Assembly (NCBI GenBank): GCA_039975755.1
Contig: JBDWGM010000008.1
Coordinates: 1-64,000 of the forward strand
Source of the DNA: JABSSA01 sp039975755
Lineage (GTDB): Bacteria; Pseudomonadota; Alphaproteobacteria; Rhodobacterales; Rhodobacteraceae
DNA: 64,000 nucleotides
Reading direction: 5' to 3'
The position numbers and the translations under genes are program-made. Under the pieces are notes generated by a model. The model was not told the origin of the DNA. It saw only the letters and a list, made by a program, of their open reading frames with translations, and did no database searches. Positions within the stretch are counted from its first letter, which is position 1. Each line of letters opens with the position of its first letter. Below, in pieces: positions 32,815 through 40,717 of this stretch.

Positions 32815-33963
32815 TTACATGCAGCTGGCAAGGGCCGTTGACAGGTTGCGGATCAGTTGAGGGTACAATGCTGATCCCGGTTCCAGATCAGAGCCGAGCG
32901 GGTCGAGGATACCTGTTTGCGCATCGGTGCCATCAAGGACCGTAGCGACGAGGTTGGGATTGAATTGCGGTTCGGCCAGAACGCAATCAACACTTTGATC
33001 GGCGATACGGCCTTGGATTTCTGCAATCCGTGCCGGGCTTGGGTCAGAGGCGTCGCCGATTGAAATCGCGCCAGATGCAGGAAAGTCGAAGTCCATTTCG
33101 AAATACTGATACGCGTCGTGAAACACGATGAACTGACCTCCGCGGACCGGGTCCAGCGTCGCGCTCACCTCGGTAATCAGAGCTTGGATTTCTGTCCGGC
33201 CTGCCGCCGCATTGGCGAAATAAGCGCCTGCGTTTTCTGGGTCAGCGGCAGAGAGTTGGCCCGCGATCACATTCAGCCACGTCATCGCGTTTTGCGGTGA
33301 CAGCCACGCATGTGGATCATGCGCGCCGTGGTCATGCCCTTCATGTCCCGCGTGATCATCATGATCGTCGTGGTCATCATGCGCATCTTCGGCATGGTCA
33401 TCGTGATCGTCATGGTCATCATGATCGGCATGGTCATCATGATCGTCGTGATCGTCTTCGGCATGATCATCGTCTTCGGCATGATCATCGTCTTTGGCAT
33501 GATCGTCGTCTTTGGCATGATCGTCGTGTTCATCGTGACCATCCTCTTTGGCGTGATCATCGTGATCATCATCGTCGCCATGGTCATCGTGATCATGCGC
33601 TTCGAACAACGCACCTTCGCGGAATTCTAATTCGATCGTACCATCGGCCTCAAGAAGCGACGTTGTGGCGGCATCCGGGGCCAAGGTGCCAATCGCATCG
33701 GTCAACCATGGCGTCAGGTCGGACCCGATCCAGAACACAAGATCAGCGTTTTGCAACGCGGCCGCTTCGGAGGGGCGCAGGCTGTATTCATGTGGGCTTG
33801 CACCAGGCTGAACAATCAAATCGGGCGTTCCCACGCCGTCCATGACGCGTGCGACAAGGGAGTGTACGGGGGCAATATCTACAGCGACTTGCGGTGTCTC
33901 GGCAAAAGCTGTTCCTCCCATCAAAGTGGCAGTGAGTGACAGGGTCAGAAGCTTTCTGGACAT
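32815..33963 (-). CDS. znuA: Zinc ABC transporter solute-binding protein
   Basis: ZnuA captures Zn2+ in the periplasm for the ZnuBC importer. The 382-residue product has a Sec signal (cleavage after GTAFA) and family landmarks: APVHSLVARVMDGVG with the first ligand histidine (about H34), ASPHEYSLRPSEA, the AHDPHAWLSPQNA histidine, HDAYQYFEMDF and DPLGSDLEPG near the end. Residues about 123-216 form an extremely long His/Asp-rich loop of repeated DDH and HDD units, many more than in most ZnuA proteins; such loops buffer zinc. It is divergent from zur-znuCB with Zur-like boxes between. Confidence 0.95.
   Translation of the reverse strand: MSRKLLTLSLTATLMGGTAFAETPQVAVDIAPVHSLVARVMDGVGTPDLIVQPGASPHEYSLRPSEAAALQNADLVFWIGSDLTPWLTDAIGTLAPDAATTSLLEADGTIELEFREGALFEAHDHDDHGDDDDHDDHAKEDGHDEHDDHAKDDDHAKDDDHAEDDDHAEDDHDDHDDHADHDDHDDHDDHAEDAHDDHDDHDDHAGHEGHDHGAHDPHAWLSPQNAMTWLNVIAGQLSAADPENAGAYFANAAAGRTEIQALITEVSATLDPVRGGQFIVFHDAYQYFEMDFDFPASGAISIGDASDPSPARIAEIQGRIADQSVDCVLAEPQFNPNLVATVLDGTDAQTGILDPLGSDLEPGSALYPQLIRNLSTALASCM
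33316..33597 (-). repeat. Degenerate tandem repeat coding for the ZnuA His/Asp loop
   Basis: About 280 bases consist of repeats of GATGACCAT/GACCATGAT-type units that encode DDH, HDD and KDDDHA blocks. The repetitive DNA is prone to slippage, so loop length may vary between strains. Confidence 0.75.
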
Positions 33964-33977
33964 CGACGTCTCCGTGT

Positions 33978-33993
33978 GATTTTATAACATTTC
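33978..33993. promoter_or_regulatory. Candidate Zur box, znuA side
   Basis: GATTTTATAACATTTC matches the right half of the alphaproteobacterial Zur palindrome (about GAAATGTTATA-N-TATAACATTTC, as I recall it). It lies about 15 bases before the znuA start, a repressing position. Confidence 0.6.
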
Positions 33994-34006
33994 ATGCTGG
34001 ATAGTC

Positions 34007-34023
34007 GAAACGTTATAATATGA
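34007..34023. promoter_or_regulatory. Candidate Zur box, zur side, overlapping the zur start
   Basis: GAAACGTTATAATATGA matches the left half of the Zur palindrome. It overlaps the ATG of zur, so the site may autoregulate zur-znuCB at the initiation region. Confidence 0.6.
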
Positions 34024-34535
34024 CAAGTAGCTCTAAGAAGAATGGTTCAGGCGACCACCCGTTGGGATTCGCGCACCATGATCATGATACATGTGTGAGC
34101 GACGCGATTGCCGTAGCAGAAGAGCGGTGTGCGTCTCAGGGGCTTCGGTTCACGCCAGTGCGGCGCAAAGTGCTTGAAATCTTGCTGCAAGAACACCGCG
34201 CGCTTGGCGCGTATTCGATTTTGGATCTGTTGCGTGAAGGTGGGTTTGGATCCCAACCCCCTGTCGCTTATCGCGCTTTGGATTTTCTTGTCGCCAATGG
34301 GTTCGCCCACAAAATTGAACGTTTGAATGCGTTCATTGCCTGTGTTCATCCAAGCCAATCCCATACGCCAGCGTTTATGATTTGCCGCCTGTGCGATGCG
34401 GTGGCCGAAACACAATCTTCGCCGGCGCGGGGCGCATTGGGCGACGCAGCCCGTGCCACCGGATTTCGGATCGAGCGCACTGTGGTTGAGGCTGAGGGCG
34501 TTTGTCCGGCTTGCGTTGAAAAGGCTGACGCATGA
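34020..34535 (+). CDS. zur: Zinc uptake regulator, Fur family
   Basis: The 171-residue protein is a Fur-family repressor: winged helix with RFTPVRRKVLEILLQEHRAL and YSILDLLREGG, then VAYRALDFLVANGFAHKIER and the zinc-site stretches FMICRLCDAVAE and VCPACVEKADA (two CxxC). N-terminal residues FAHHDHDTC add further histidines. It lies between divergent znuA and overlapping znuC, which identifies it as Zur rather than Fur. The ATG has no normal ribosome site because the Zur box lies in front of it; a leaderless message is possible. Confidence 0.93.
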   Translation: MTSSSKKNGSGDHPLGFAHHDHDTCVSDAIAVAEERCASQGLRFTPVRRKVLEILLQEHRALGAYSILDLLREGGFGSQPPVAYRALDFLVANGFAHKIERLNAFIACVHPSQSHTPAFMICRLCDAVAETQSSPARGALGDAARATGFRIERTVVEAEGVCPACVEKADA

Positions 34536-35311
34536 GCCTTGTTGAAGTTGACAATCTGAGTGTCCAATACGGCGCCAAGACAGTGTTATCCAACGTGTCC
34601 TTGCGTGTTGACGCCGGAGAGATCGTCACAATTGTTGGCCCAAACGGATCAGGCAAGACCAGCCTGCTGCGCGCAATCATCGGGGCGGTAAAGCCGGTTC
34701 AAGGCATCGTCACACAAGGCAGCGGCGTAAAGATCGGATACGTCCCGCAAAAGCTGCATATTGACGAAACGTTGCCAATGACTGTCTCGCGGTTTTTGAA
34801 GCTGCCGGGGGGTGTCGCTGTTGCGCAGATCAATCAGGCGCTGACCCAAGCCGGTGTGCCCGATTTGGCCAAAGCGCAGCTTTCGCAATTGTCGGGCGGT
34901 CAATTTCAACGGGTGCTGTTGGCCCGCGCATTGATCGGGGAACCTGATCTTTTGCTTTTGGATGAAGCCACGCAAGGTTTGGATCAACGCGGGTCGGCCT
35001 CGTTTTACCAACAGATTGAATCTGTGCGGCAAAACACAGGCTGTGCCGTTCTCATGATCAGCCATGAATTGCACGTCGTGATGAGCGCATCCGACCGCGT
35101 GGTGTGCCTGAACGGTCATGTCTGCTGTGAAGGTACGCCAGCGGTTGTTGCCTCTGCGCCGGAATACCGGGCGTTGTTTGGAACAGGGACTGGTGGGGCG
35201 CTGGCGCTCTATCGACATGAGCATGATCACGGTCATGATCACGGCGACCACGACCATAGTCACGACCACGACCACGACCACGACCACGATAAAATTGAGG
35301 CCGCTGAATAA
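34532..35311 (+). CDS. znuC: Zinc ABC transporter ATP-binding protein
   Basis: ZnuC energises zinc import. The 259-residue product has Walker A GPNGSGKTSL, the ABC signature LSGGQFQRVLLARAL, Walker B LLLLDEATQGLD and the switch histidine in MISHELHVV. The tail after residue 225 is a His/Asp-rich stretch (HEHDHGHDHGDHDHSH and more) that mirrors the loop of ZnuA and probably binds zinc at the cytoplasmic face. The start overlaps the zur stop by four bases; it runs into znuB with a one-base stop/start overlap. Confidence 0.95.
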   Translation: MSLVEVDNLSVQYGAKTVLSNVSLRVDAGEIVTIVGPNGSGKTSLLRAIIGAVKPVQGIVTQGSGVKIGYVPQKLHIDETLPMTVSRFLKLPGGVAVAQINQALTQAGVPDLAKAQLSQLSGGQFQRVLLARALIGEPDLLLLDEATQGLDQRGSASFYQQIESVRQNTGCAVLMISHELHVVMSASDRVVCLNGHVCCEGTPAVVASAPEYRALFGTGTGGALALYRHEHDHGHDHGDHDHSHDHDHDHDHDKIEAAE

Positions 35312-36105
35312 TGCTTGACGATTTTATGATGCGAGCCGCATTGGCTGGTATTGGCGTGGCCTTTGCAGCGGCCCCGTTGGGGTGTTTTGTGGTCTGGCGG
35401 CGCATGGCCTATTTCGGAGACGCCACAGCCCACGCCGCGATCCTTGGGGTTGCCTTGTCGCTGGCGTTTTCAATGTCGATCTTTGTCGGGGCAATGACCG
35501 TAGCGATGTTGATGGCTTTGACTGTGAGCGTCTTGTCCGGTCGCGGTTACGCGATGGATACATTGCTGGGCGTTCTCGCGCATTCGGCGCTCGCCTTTGG
35601 GCTTGTTGCGGTGTCGTTTATTTCTGGCGTGCGGATTGATCTGATGGCGTACCTGTTCGGTGATATCTTGGCCGTCTCGCGCGGCGATCTTGCTGTCATT
35701 TGGGGGGGCGCGGCGCTTGTCGTGGCTTTGATCGCGTGGCGCTGGTCCGCGTTGTTGACGTCGACCCTGAACGAGGATCTGGCCCATGCCAGCGGGATCG
35801 ATCCCAAACGCGAACAACTGGCGCTTACGCTGGCTTTGGCCGTCACTGTTGCGGTCGCGATCAAAGTTGTCGGGGTTCTGCTTATTGCTGCGATGCTGAT
35901 CATCCCGTCAGCCGCAGCGCGGCCTTTGGCCCGCACACCTGAAGGCATGGCCGCCACAGCCGGGCTTATTGGGATGCTGTCGGTCATCATCGGTCTGCGC
36001 GCGGCTTTTGTGTTTGATACACCGGGCGGACCAACGATTGTTTGCATCGCCGCGATCACATTCCTTGGCACCAGTGTTTTCAGGAACGTCAGGCAAGAAC
36101 GGTAA
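35311..36105 (+). CDS. znuB: Zinc ABC transporter permease
   Basis: ZnuB is the inner-membrane channel of the zinc importer. The 264-residue protein has eight or nine hydrophobic segments; recognisable stretches are GCFVVWRRMAYFGDATAHAA, LGVLAHSALAFGLVAVS, DLMAYLFGDILAVSRGDL and GVLLIAAMLIIPSAAARPL, typical of the ABC-3 permease family. The ATG overlaps the znuC stop (TAATG). A strong terminator lies about 90 bases after its stop. Confidence 0.95.
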   Translation: MLDDFMMRAALAGIGVAFAAAPLGCFVVWRRMAYFGDATAHAAILGVALSLAFSMSIFVGAMTVAMLMALTVSVLSGRGYAMDTLLGVLAHSALAFGLVAVSFISGVRIDLMAYLFGDILAVSRGDLAVIWGGAALVVALIAWRWSALLTSTLNEDLAHASGIDPKREQLALTLALAVTVAVAIKVVGVLLIAAMLIIPSAAARPLARTPEGMAATAGLIGMLSVIIGLRAAFVFDTPGGPTIVCIAAITFLGTSVFRNVRQER

Positions 36106-36192
36106 AACGGTTTCGTATGGTTCTGGGGATGTGTGGACAGTCTTAAAGGCCTGTCACCATGGCAAACCTGATGCGGATTGCGGTCGATTGTT

Positions 36193-36233
36193 TTCCTTTG
36201 GGCATCAGGAGTGACGCCCAAAGGAAGGGTTTT
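36193..36233 (+). terminator. Rho-independent terminator between convergent znuB and binding-protein gene
   Basis: TTCCTTTGGGC and GCCCAAAGGAA form an 11-bp perfect stem with a 12-base loop, followed by GGGTTTT on the plus strand and AAAAC on the minus. It should end zur-znuCB and perhaps the opposing binding-protein operon. Confidence 0.8.
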
Positions 36234-36242
36234 CAGCTCAAA

Positions 36243-37355
36243 TCAAATGAACTGGAACAGGTCGTCTGATTTGCGACGTGCCAGATATTCTGATTGCGAA
36301 AACGCAGTTGCGCCGATGCACATGGAACGGTGCGCGTCATAGCTTTCAAAGATGCGTTTTGCCAATTCATCGTCGTCTGCAACGCTTGCGACAACGCGCA
36401 AGGATGTTTCGGACAATGCATCCCACAGATCATCCGGCAATGGCGTTGGTTGAACACCAAATTCGTCGATCAACTGTGTCAGAGACAGCGCGTTGTTGCC
36501 CAGGAAGTCGCTGGTCATCAGGCTGAGTTCTGCATCCGAAATCAGTTGGATCAACGCCTGGTCTTCTGGCGACAAGCTGTTCCAAAACTCGAGGTTCATC
36601 CCCAGCGAAGCCATCGTGCTTGGCTCGTGGAAACCCGGATACATGTAGGTTGTCAGCAGCTTTTGGAACCCGAATTGCGAGTCGTTATACGGGCCAACCC
36701 ATTCTGTAGCGTCGATTGTTTTGTCGAACAAAGCTTCAACGATTCCGCCACCTGGCAAAACCACCGCGTTTGCGCCGATATCTTTCAACACCTGCCCACC
36801 AAGGCCGGGCATCCGCATGGTGAGACCGTCAAAGTCTTCCACGCTTTCGATGGTTTTGTCGAACCAACCACCCATCTGGACACCAGTGGTGCCAACGGGA
36901 AGCGCTTTGACATTGAACTGAGCGTTCAATTCATCCCAAAGCTCTTGGCCATTGCTATTGCGAATCCAGGAAATGGTTTCGACGGTTGTCATCCCCAACG
37001 GAACGGTTGTGAAGAAATTGAACGCACGGTGCTTTTTCTGCCAGTAATATTCAGCACTGTGGTACATTTCGATCTCGCCAGCTTGCGCTGCGTCATGCAC
37101 GCCAAGCGGAGCAACCAGTTTGCCGGCACTGTACAATTCGACTGTCAGTCTGCCGTCAAAGGCTTGATTGATCGAATCCGCGATCCGTTGTGCAGCGGTC
37201 CCCAAACCACCCAAACTGGGAGGCCAAGATGTCGCCATTCGAATGGTGCGTGTTGATTGCGCGATGGCAGGCGCGGCAAGTGTGGTGGCCAGTGCCAAAG
37301 GCGCACCGGTCAAGACCGCACGACGGGTCGTATTATGTTTGGTACGTTGTCTCAT
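36243..37355 (-). CDS. Tat-exported TRAP-like solute-binding protein (no cognate permease)
   Basis: The 370-residue protein is a DctP/TAXI-type periplasmic binding protein. It begins with a Tat signal (TRRAVLTGAPLALATTLAAPA), then shows DctP-like stretches: MATSWPPSLGGLGTAAQRI, VELYSAGKLVAPLGVHDAAQ, MYHSAEYYWQKKHRAFNFF, MRMPGLGGQVLKDIGANAV, and DATEWVGPYNDSQFGF, where related TRAP proteins bind a keto or amino acid (the E-W-x-G-P signature as in TakP). It lies 9 bases after a second, more diverged binding-protein gene and closes an operon that contains no DctQ or DctM gene. It may therefore serve a distant permease or act as a sensor. Confidence 0.85.
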   Translation of the reverse strand: MRQRTKHNTTRRAVLTGAPLALATTLAAPAIAQSTRTIRMATSWPPSLGGLGTAAQRIADSINQAFDGRLTVELYSAGKLVAPLGVHDAAQAGEIEMYHSAEYYWQKKHRAFNFFTTVPLGMTTVETISWIRNSNGQELWDELNAQFNVKALPVGTTGVQMGGWFDKTIESVEDFDGLTMRMPGLGGQVLKDIGANAVVLPGGGIVEALFDKTIDATEWVGPYNDSQFGFQKLLTTYMYPGFHEPSTMASLGMNLEFWNSLSPEDQALIQLISDAELSLMTSDFLGNNALSLTQLIDEFGVQPTPLPDDLWDALSETSLRVVASVADDDELAKRIFESYDAHRSMCIGATAFSQSEYLARRKSDDLFQFI

Positions 37356-37364
37356 GATTTCCCC

Positions 37365-38417
37365 TCAACGTCCTGCCAGATTTGCAAACAAGCGTTTGCG
37401 TCCAGCGTAATAAGCCGCCTCACCGATATCGCTCCAACGAACTGCATCTGTCAGGAAATAGATGTAGGCATCCACGATGGACGCTTCGTCTCTTCCGCTG
37501 TCGAAAATTTCGGTCAGGATTGTTTGAGCTTCGGAATTGATCCCGTTCCAAACATCCGCCGGTATTTCGACAACCTCAGTGCTTTCATCTCCATCAGACA
37601 TCGACAAAGCGTTTTGGTAGAACGATGTGGACCGACTGAGAGCCAATTCAGCAGAACATGCGCGTTGCAAGATCAGCAATTCAGCTTCTGACAGGCCAGA
37701 TGCAAAGGCTTCATTCGCACCCAAAGACAGCATCGCGCTTGGGCGAACAGGGTTTGAACCAGACACAAATTTGAAATCTGACAGCAGATTTGCGTTTTCC
37801 ATCTGAGCAAGGCTTGCACCTTCGATGATATCAAGATCCGACCAATTCGTGTTCTGATCTGCGATATCAACAACACTGGCAACACCCACAGCTTGGAACA
37901 GCTTGATGCCAACGCCGGTTGAACCAACTGAGGCAGACGCCAAATCTTGCAGGCTTGCAATCGCGTTACGCATCCAGATCGGGCGACCACCATAGTCATT
38001 GGCGAACCAAAACCGAACACCGGTCCGGCTTCCCAATTGGTCCAGCATGTCGCGGCCTTCGGAAACGGACACCCAGCTTTCCAATTCACTTGAGTTCATT
38101 CCAAACGGAATGGATGCGAACAGGCTGAATGCCGGTGACGTGTTCCAAAATTGGTCCAGCGAAGCCAAACACAAATCCGCTTCACCCGAGGACACGCGGT
38201 CCAGGAGGCCAGCTTCATCAGTTGCGGCGATGGTTTCGATTTCGATATTCAGGCTGGCAACACCCAGAGAACTTAGCCGGGTGGAAAGAGTCGCAGCGGC
38301 TTCGGGATGCGCGGTTAGAAGACGCGCGGACCTAGCCCCTTGGGCAATTGCTGGGGCGACGACGGGCGACAGCACTGCGCCTCCGACACCAGCTTTTAGA
38401 AAATTTCTACGTTTCAT
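37365..38417 (-). CDS. Second TRAP-like solute-binding protein, diverged paralogue
   Basis: The 350-residue protein has a Tat-like signal (MKRRNFLKAGVGGAVL) and a DctP-type fold, but is diverged from its neighbour: LLTAHPEAAATLSTRLSSLG, FSLFASIPFGMNSSELESWV, GRPIWMRNAIASLQDLAS, SNPVRPSAMLSLGANEAF. Where the neighbour has the ATEWVGPY ligand signature, this copy has LDIIEGASLAQMENANL, so the ligand site differs or is lost. It is between the PstS-like/OmpA gene (40-base gap) and the intact copy (9-base gap). A heterodimeric or decoy role is possible; its function is unknown. Confidence 0.7.
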   Translation of the reverse strand: MKRRNFLKAGVGGAVLSPVVAPAIAQGARSARLLTAHPEAAATLSTRLSSLGVASLNIEIETIAATDEAGLLDRVSSGEADLCLASLDQFWNTSPAFSLFASIPFGMNSSELESWVSVSEGRDMLDQLGSRTGVRFWFANDYGGRPIWMRNAIASLQDLASASVGSTGVGIKLFQAVGVASVVDIADQNTNWSDLDIIEGASLAQMENANLLSDFKFVSGSNPVRPSAMLSLGANEAFASGLSEAELLILQRACSAELALSRSTSFYQNALSMSDGDESTEVVEIPADVWNGINSEAQTILTEIFDSGRDEASIVDAYIYFLTDAVRWSDIGEAAYYAGRKRLFANLAGR

Positions 38418-38456
38418 CGTATGTCCTTCAGATCTCTTGACTGACCGTGCATTGGC

Positions 38457-40025
38457 TTAGCGAAGCCATACTTCCACGCGGCGATTACTGTTTCGTCCCT
38501 CGACGGTGTCGTTACAGCCAACTGGCGCAACTGAGCCGTATGAAGTTACGGTAATCCGGTCGCTGGATACTGCACCGTTAGACGCACTTACGATCGCTTC
38601 TTTGACGCTATTGGCCTGTTGAAGTGAGAGAAGTTGGTTAAGGTCGCTCCGACCGAGGTTGTCCGTGAAACCAAAGAGAAGAACGTTTCGGTTTTGGTTT
38701 TGTGGTTGCTGAAGGAATTCTGCAATCCGCACAGCATCCCGAAGCGACTTGTTGTCAAGATTGCGGGACCCTGTAGCAAACCGGAACGTTGTAGAAAGAC
38801 GTTCGGCTGGGGCCAACAATTCTGTCAGGCTGCGTGTTTTGGAAAAGTCTTCCGGAGTATCTGCATACAGAATAGCCGAAGCCAGACGTGATCCATGCAA
38901 CGACAAAGGCAGTTCTTCGACGTTCTGGCCGACGAAACCAATGTCACGCAATCCAGTCTGCGCCACTTGAGAACCCGAGTAGGAGATGAATTCTTTCACC
39001 AACTGAGGAAGCTCTTCGCCGGATGTGTACAAGATAACCCGACGGGCCAGTGGGTATTCTTCAGCTTTCACTGAGAAGTCTGACGCGAAGGACAATGGAC
39101 CGCACACCTGACGAATTGGCAGGGGTTTGGTGTCACCGATCAAGGCCTTACTTGCCAATGAAATAGCCGCTGGATCGTCATAAACCAATTTGGCGCCTTC
39201 GGCCTCGTTGGTGACGCGTTCCAGACGACGGTCAAGACGCAGACGGTTTGGACGCATCACGCGTTCGTCGAACACTTCTGCAACAGACGATCCGTCGTCC
39301 GCAAGCAGCATTCTGATCGGCAGATCTGGCCCACCAAGTTCGCTCCAGTTTGAAATCCGTCCTGCCGCGATGCGTGCGATGTCCGGCAACGAAATGTCAC
39401 GAACCGGATTATCGGGATGCACGATTGGAAGGATTGAATCCAGCGCGACGATAACCTCGCGGCCTGGTGCGCGAAGATCTGAGTATCCTTCATCTACCAG
39501 TGATTGCGCCAGTTCGTCGTCAATTGGAGCTGTTGAAAAGAGGAATTGCTGCTCCCCTTTGGCAAGCGCCATGTATGCCTCTTCGGACGGCGTCATGGAA
39601 ACTGTCAGAACACCCGCGTCTTCGGATTCGTCATCCGTGAACGAGAATTCACCCGGTTCCAACTCTTCTGCGTTCGAACGCTCGTATTCCCAAGTTTTGG
39701 TCGACGCAAACGTTTTCACCAGATTGTTGATCAACACGAGCGACGGCGCATCGACAACGCTTACTGCGGCGGAAAGCCCCCGGCCATCATCGATCTCTGG
39801 ACAGGCGTCGCCCAAACAGATAACCGAATTCGCCGGAATTTTCATAACCCCAATAAGCGAGTCCAGTTCATAATCGGTTCCATCAAAGGAAACGATCGAG
39901 CCCTGGATTGAAACGTTGCCGTCTACGGTTTGAATTGTCACGATCTCCTGCGCTTGCGCAGCAGTCGTAGCCAACCAAGAGACGGAACTCGCCAAAAGGA
40001 GCCTTCTCATTCTTTTTGGTATCAT
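38457..40025 (-). CDS. PstS-like periplasmic binding domain fused to OmpA C-terminal domain
   Basis: The 522-residue protein has a signal peptide (cleavage near TTAAQAQ), a short N-terminal domain (IVTIQTVDGNVSIQGSIVSF, VICLGDACPEID) resembling the leader domain of roseobacter PstS/OmpA proteins as I recall, then a PstS-type periplasmic binding domain (residues about 90-380; SVVDAPSLVLINNLVKTFAS, DISLPDIARIAAGRISNWSE, QVAQTGLRDIGFVGQ) and a C-terminal OmpA domain (SRNLDNKSLRDAVRIAEFLQ, LLFGFTDNLGRSDLNQLLSL and NSNRRVEVWLR) that should bind peptidoglycan. A wall-anchored binding protein is unusual. It starts the operon with the two TRAP-like proteins. Confidence 0.85.
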   Translation of the reverse strand: MIPKRMRRLLLASSVSWLATTAAQAQEIVTIQTVDGNVSIQGSIVSFDGTDYELDSLIGVMKIPANSVICLGDACPEIDDGRGLSAAVSVVDAPSLVLINNLVKTFASTKTWEYERSNAEELEPGEFSFTDDESEDAGVLTVSMTPSEEAYMALAKGEQQFLFSTAPIDDELAQSLVDEGYSDLRAPGREVIVALDSILPIVHPDNPVRDISLPDIARIAAGRISNWSELGGPDLPIRMLLADDGSSVAEVFDERVMRPNRLRLDRRLERVTNEAEGAKLVYDDPAAISLASKALIGDTKPLPIRQVCGPLSFASDFSVKAEEYPLARRVILYTSGEELPQLVKEFISYSGSQVAQTGLRDIGFVGQNVEELPLSLHGSRLASAILYADTPEDFSKTRSLTELLAPAERLSTTFRFATGSRNLDNKSLRDAVRIAEFLQQPQNQNRNVLLFGFTDNLGRSDLNQLLSLQQANSVKEAIVSASNGAVSSDRITVTSYGSVAPVGCNDTVEGRNSNRRVEVWLR

Positions 40026-40669
40026 GGATCTGATCCAGTCCTCTGTTATGTTTTCCTCAACATCGACTGCAAAATGTTCAATATTGTGTCCAATTTTAGA
40101 TCAATCGTTGACTTATAAGTAGTAAACAGCGGATTTATACTGTGACTGGGTTGGGTTCGTAAAAAACAAGAGAGAAAGGGGGAATCGGCTCTTTTTCGCT
40201 TTATTTTCAAATTGCTACACATTTTCGTGTGCCAACTTGACTGCCAATTTCGCCAGTCCAATCAACCTATTTGCAAACCGAAAACGTCGAGATCAAGGCA
40301 AATTCCCTTGGTGCCTCATTGTTTACCTAAGGTCGAATTTTCGATTGAGCGGTTCCGACAGAAATACACGATTCGGTTGCAATAAGCGTCGCGTGAGGCG
40401 TCTGGACCGGAAAAATCGTCGCCTGACCTGTGCATAAGTTCCCTTGAGAAACGCGATCTCGACTGCTGTTTCAATCTATACAATGCGGGCATTTCGCAGC
40501 GCAGGGCAGCCGTGACCAACAGCGTTTTCGCGTCAGCTGGAGTGGTTCGGTTGTCAAAACCGCAGCAAAGACTTCGTTGGATCGTTCGACATCCACACTT
40601 GTAAAAGCAACGCATCCGATAATCGTCAGCATCAACGCAAGGGGGTCGATTTGTTGGTGCTCATGCCCT
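40026..40669. other. Intergenic stretch between two minus-strand operons
   Basis: No gene is recognisable. The part near 40030-40200 is AT-rich and presumably carries the promoter for the PstS-OmpA operon. The part near 40320-40660 has only short frames without family resemblance. Confidence 0.5.
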
Positions 40670-40699
40670 AAAAAAAGCCACGCTAAATGCGCGGCTTTT
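40670..40699 (-). terminator. Rho-independent terminator of the cytochrome operon
   Basis: On the minus strand AAAAGCCGCGC-ATTTA-GCGTGGCTTTTTTT forms a stem with one mismatch and a run of seven T. It lies about 20 bases after the dihaem peroxidase stop, so this operon ends before the PstS-OmpA operon begins. Confidence 0.85.
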
Positions 40700-40717
40700 C
40701 CCAGTTTTTCGATCTTA

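Noticed and set aside
33316..33597. CRISPR-like regular repeats
   Set aside because: The repeats are short, contiguous, code for ZnuA and have no spacers.
33297..33845. Long open frames antisense to znuA, rich in His, Arg or Met-Ile-Val
   Set aside because: They are shadows of the repeated His/Asp codons in the ZnuA loop; the composition is explained by the sense gene.
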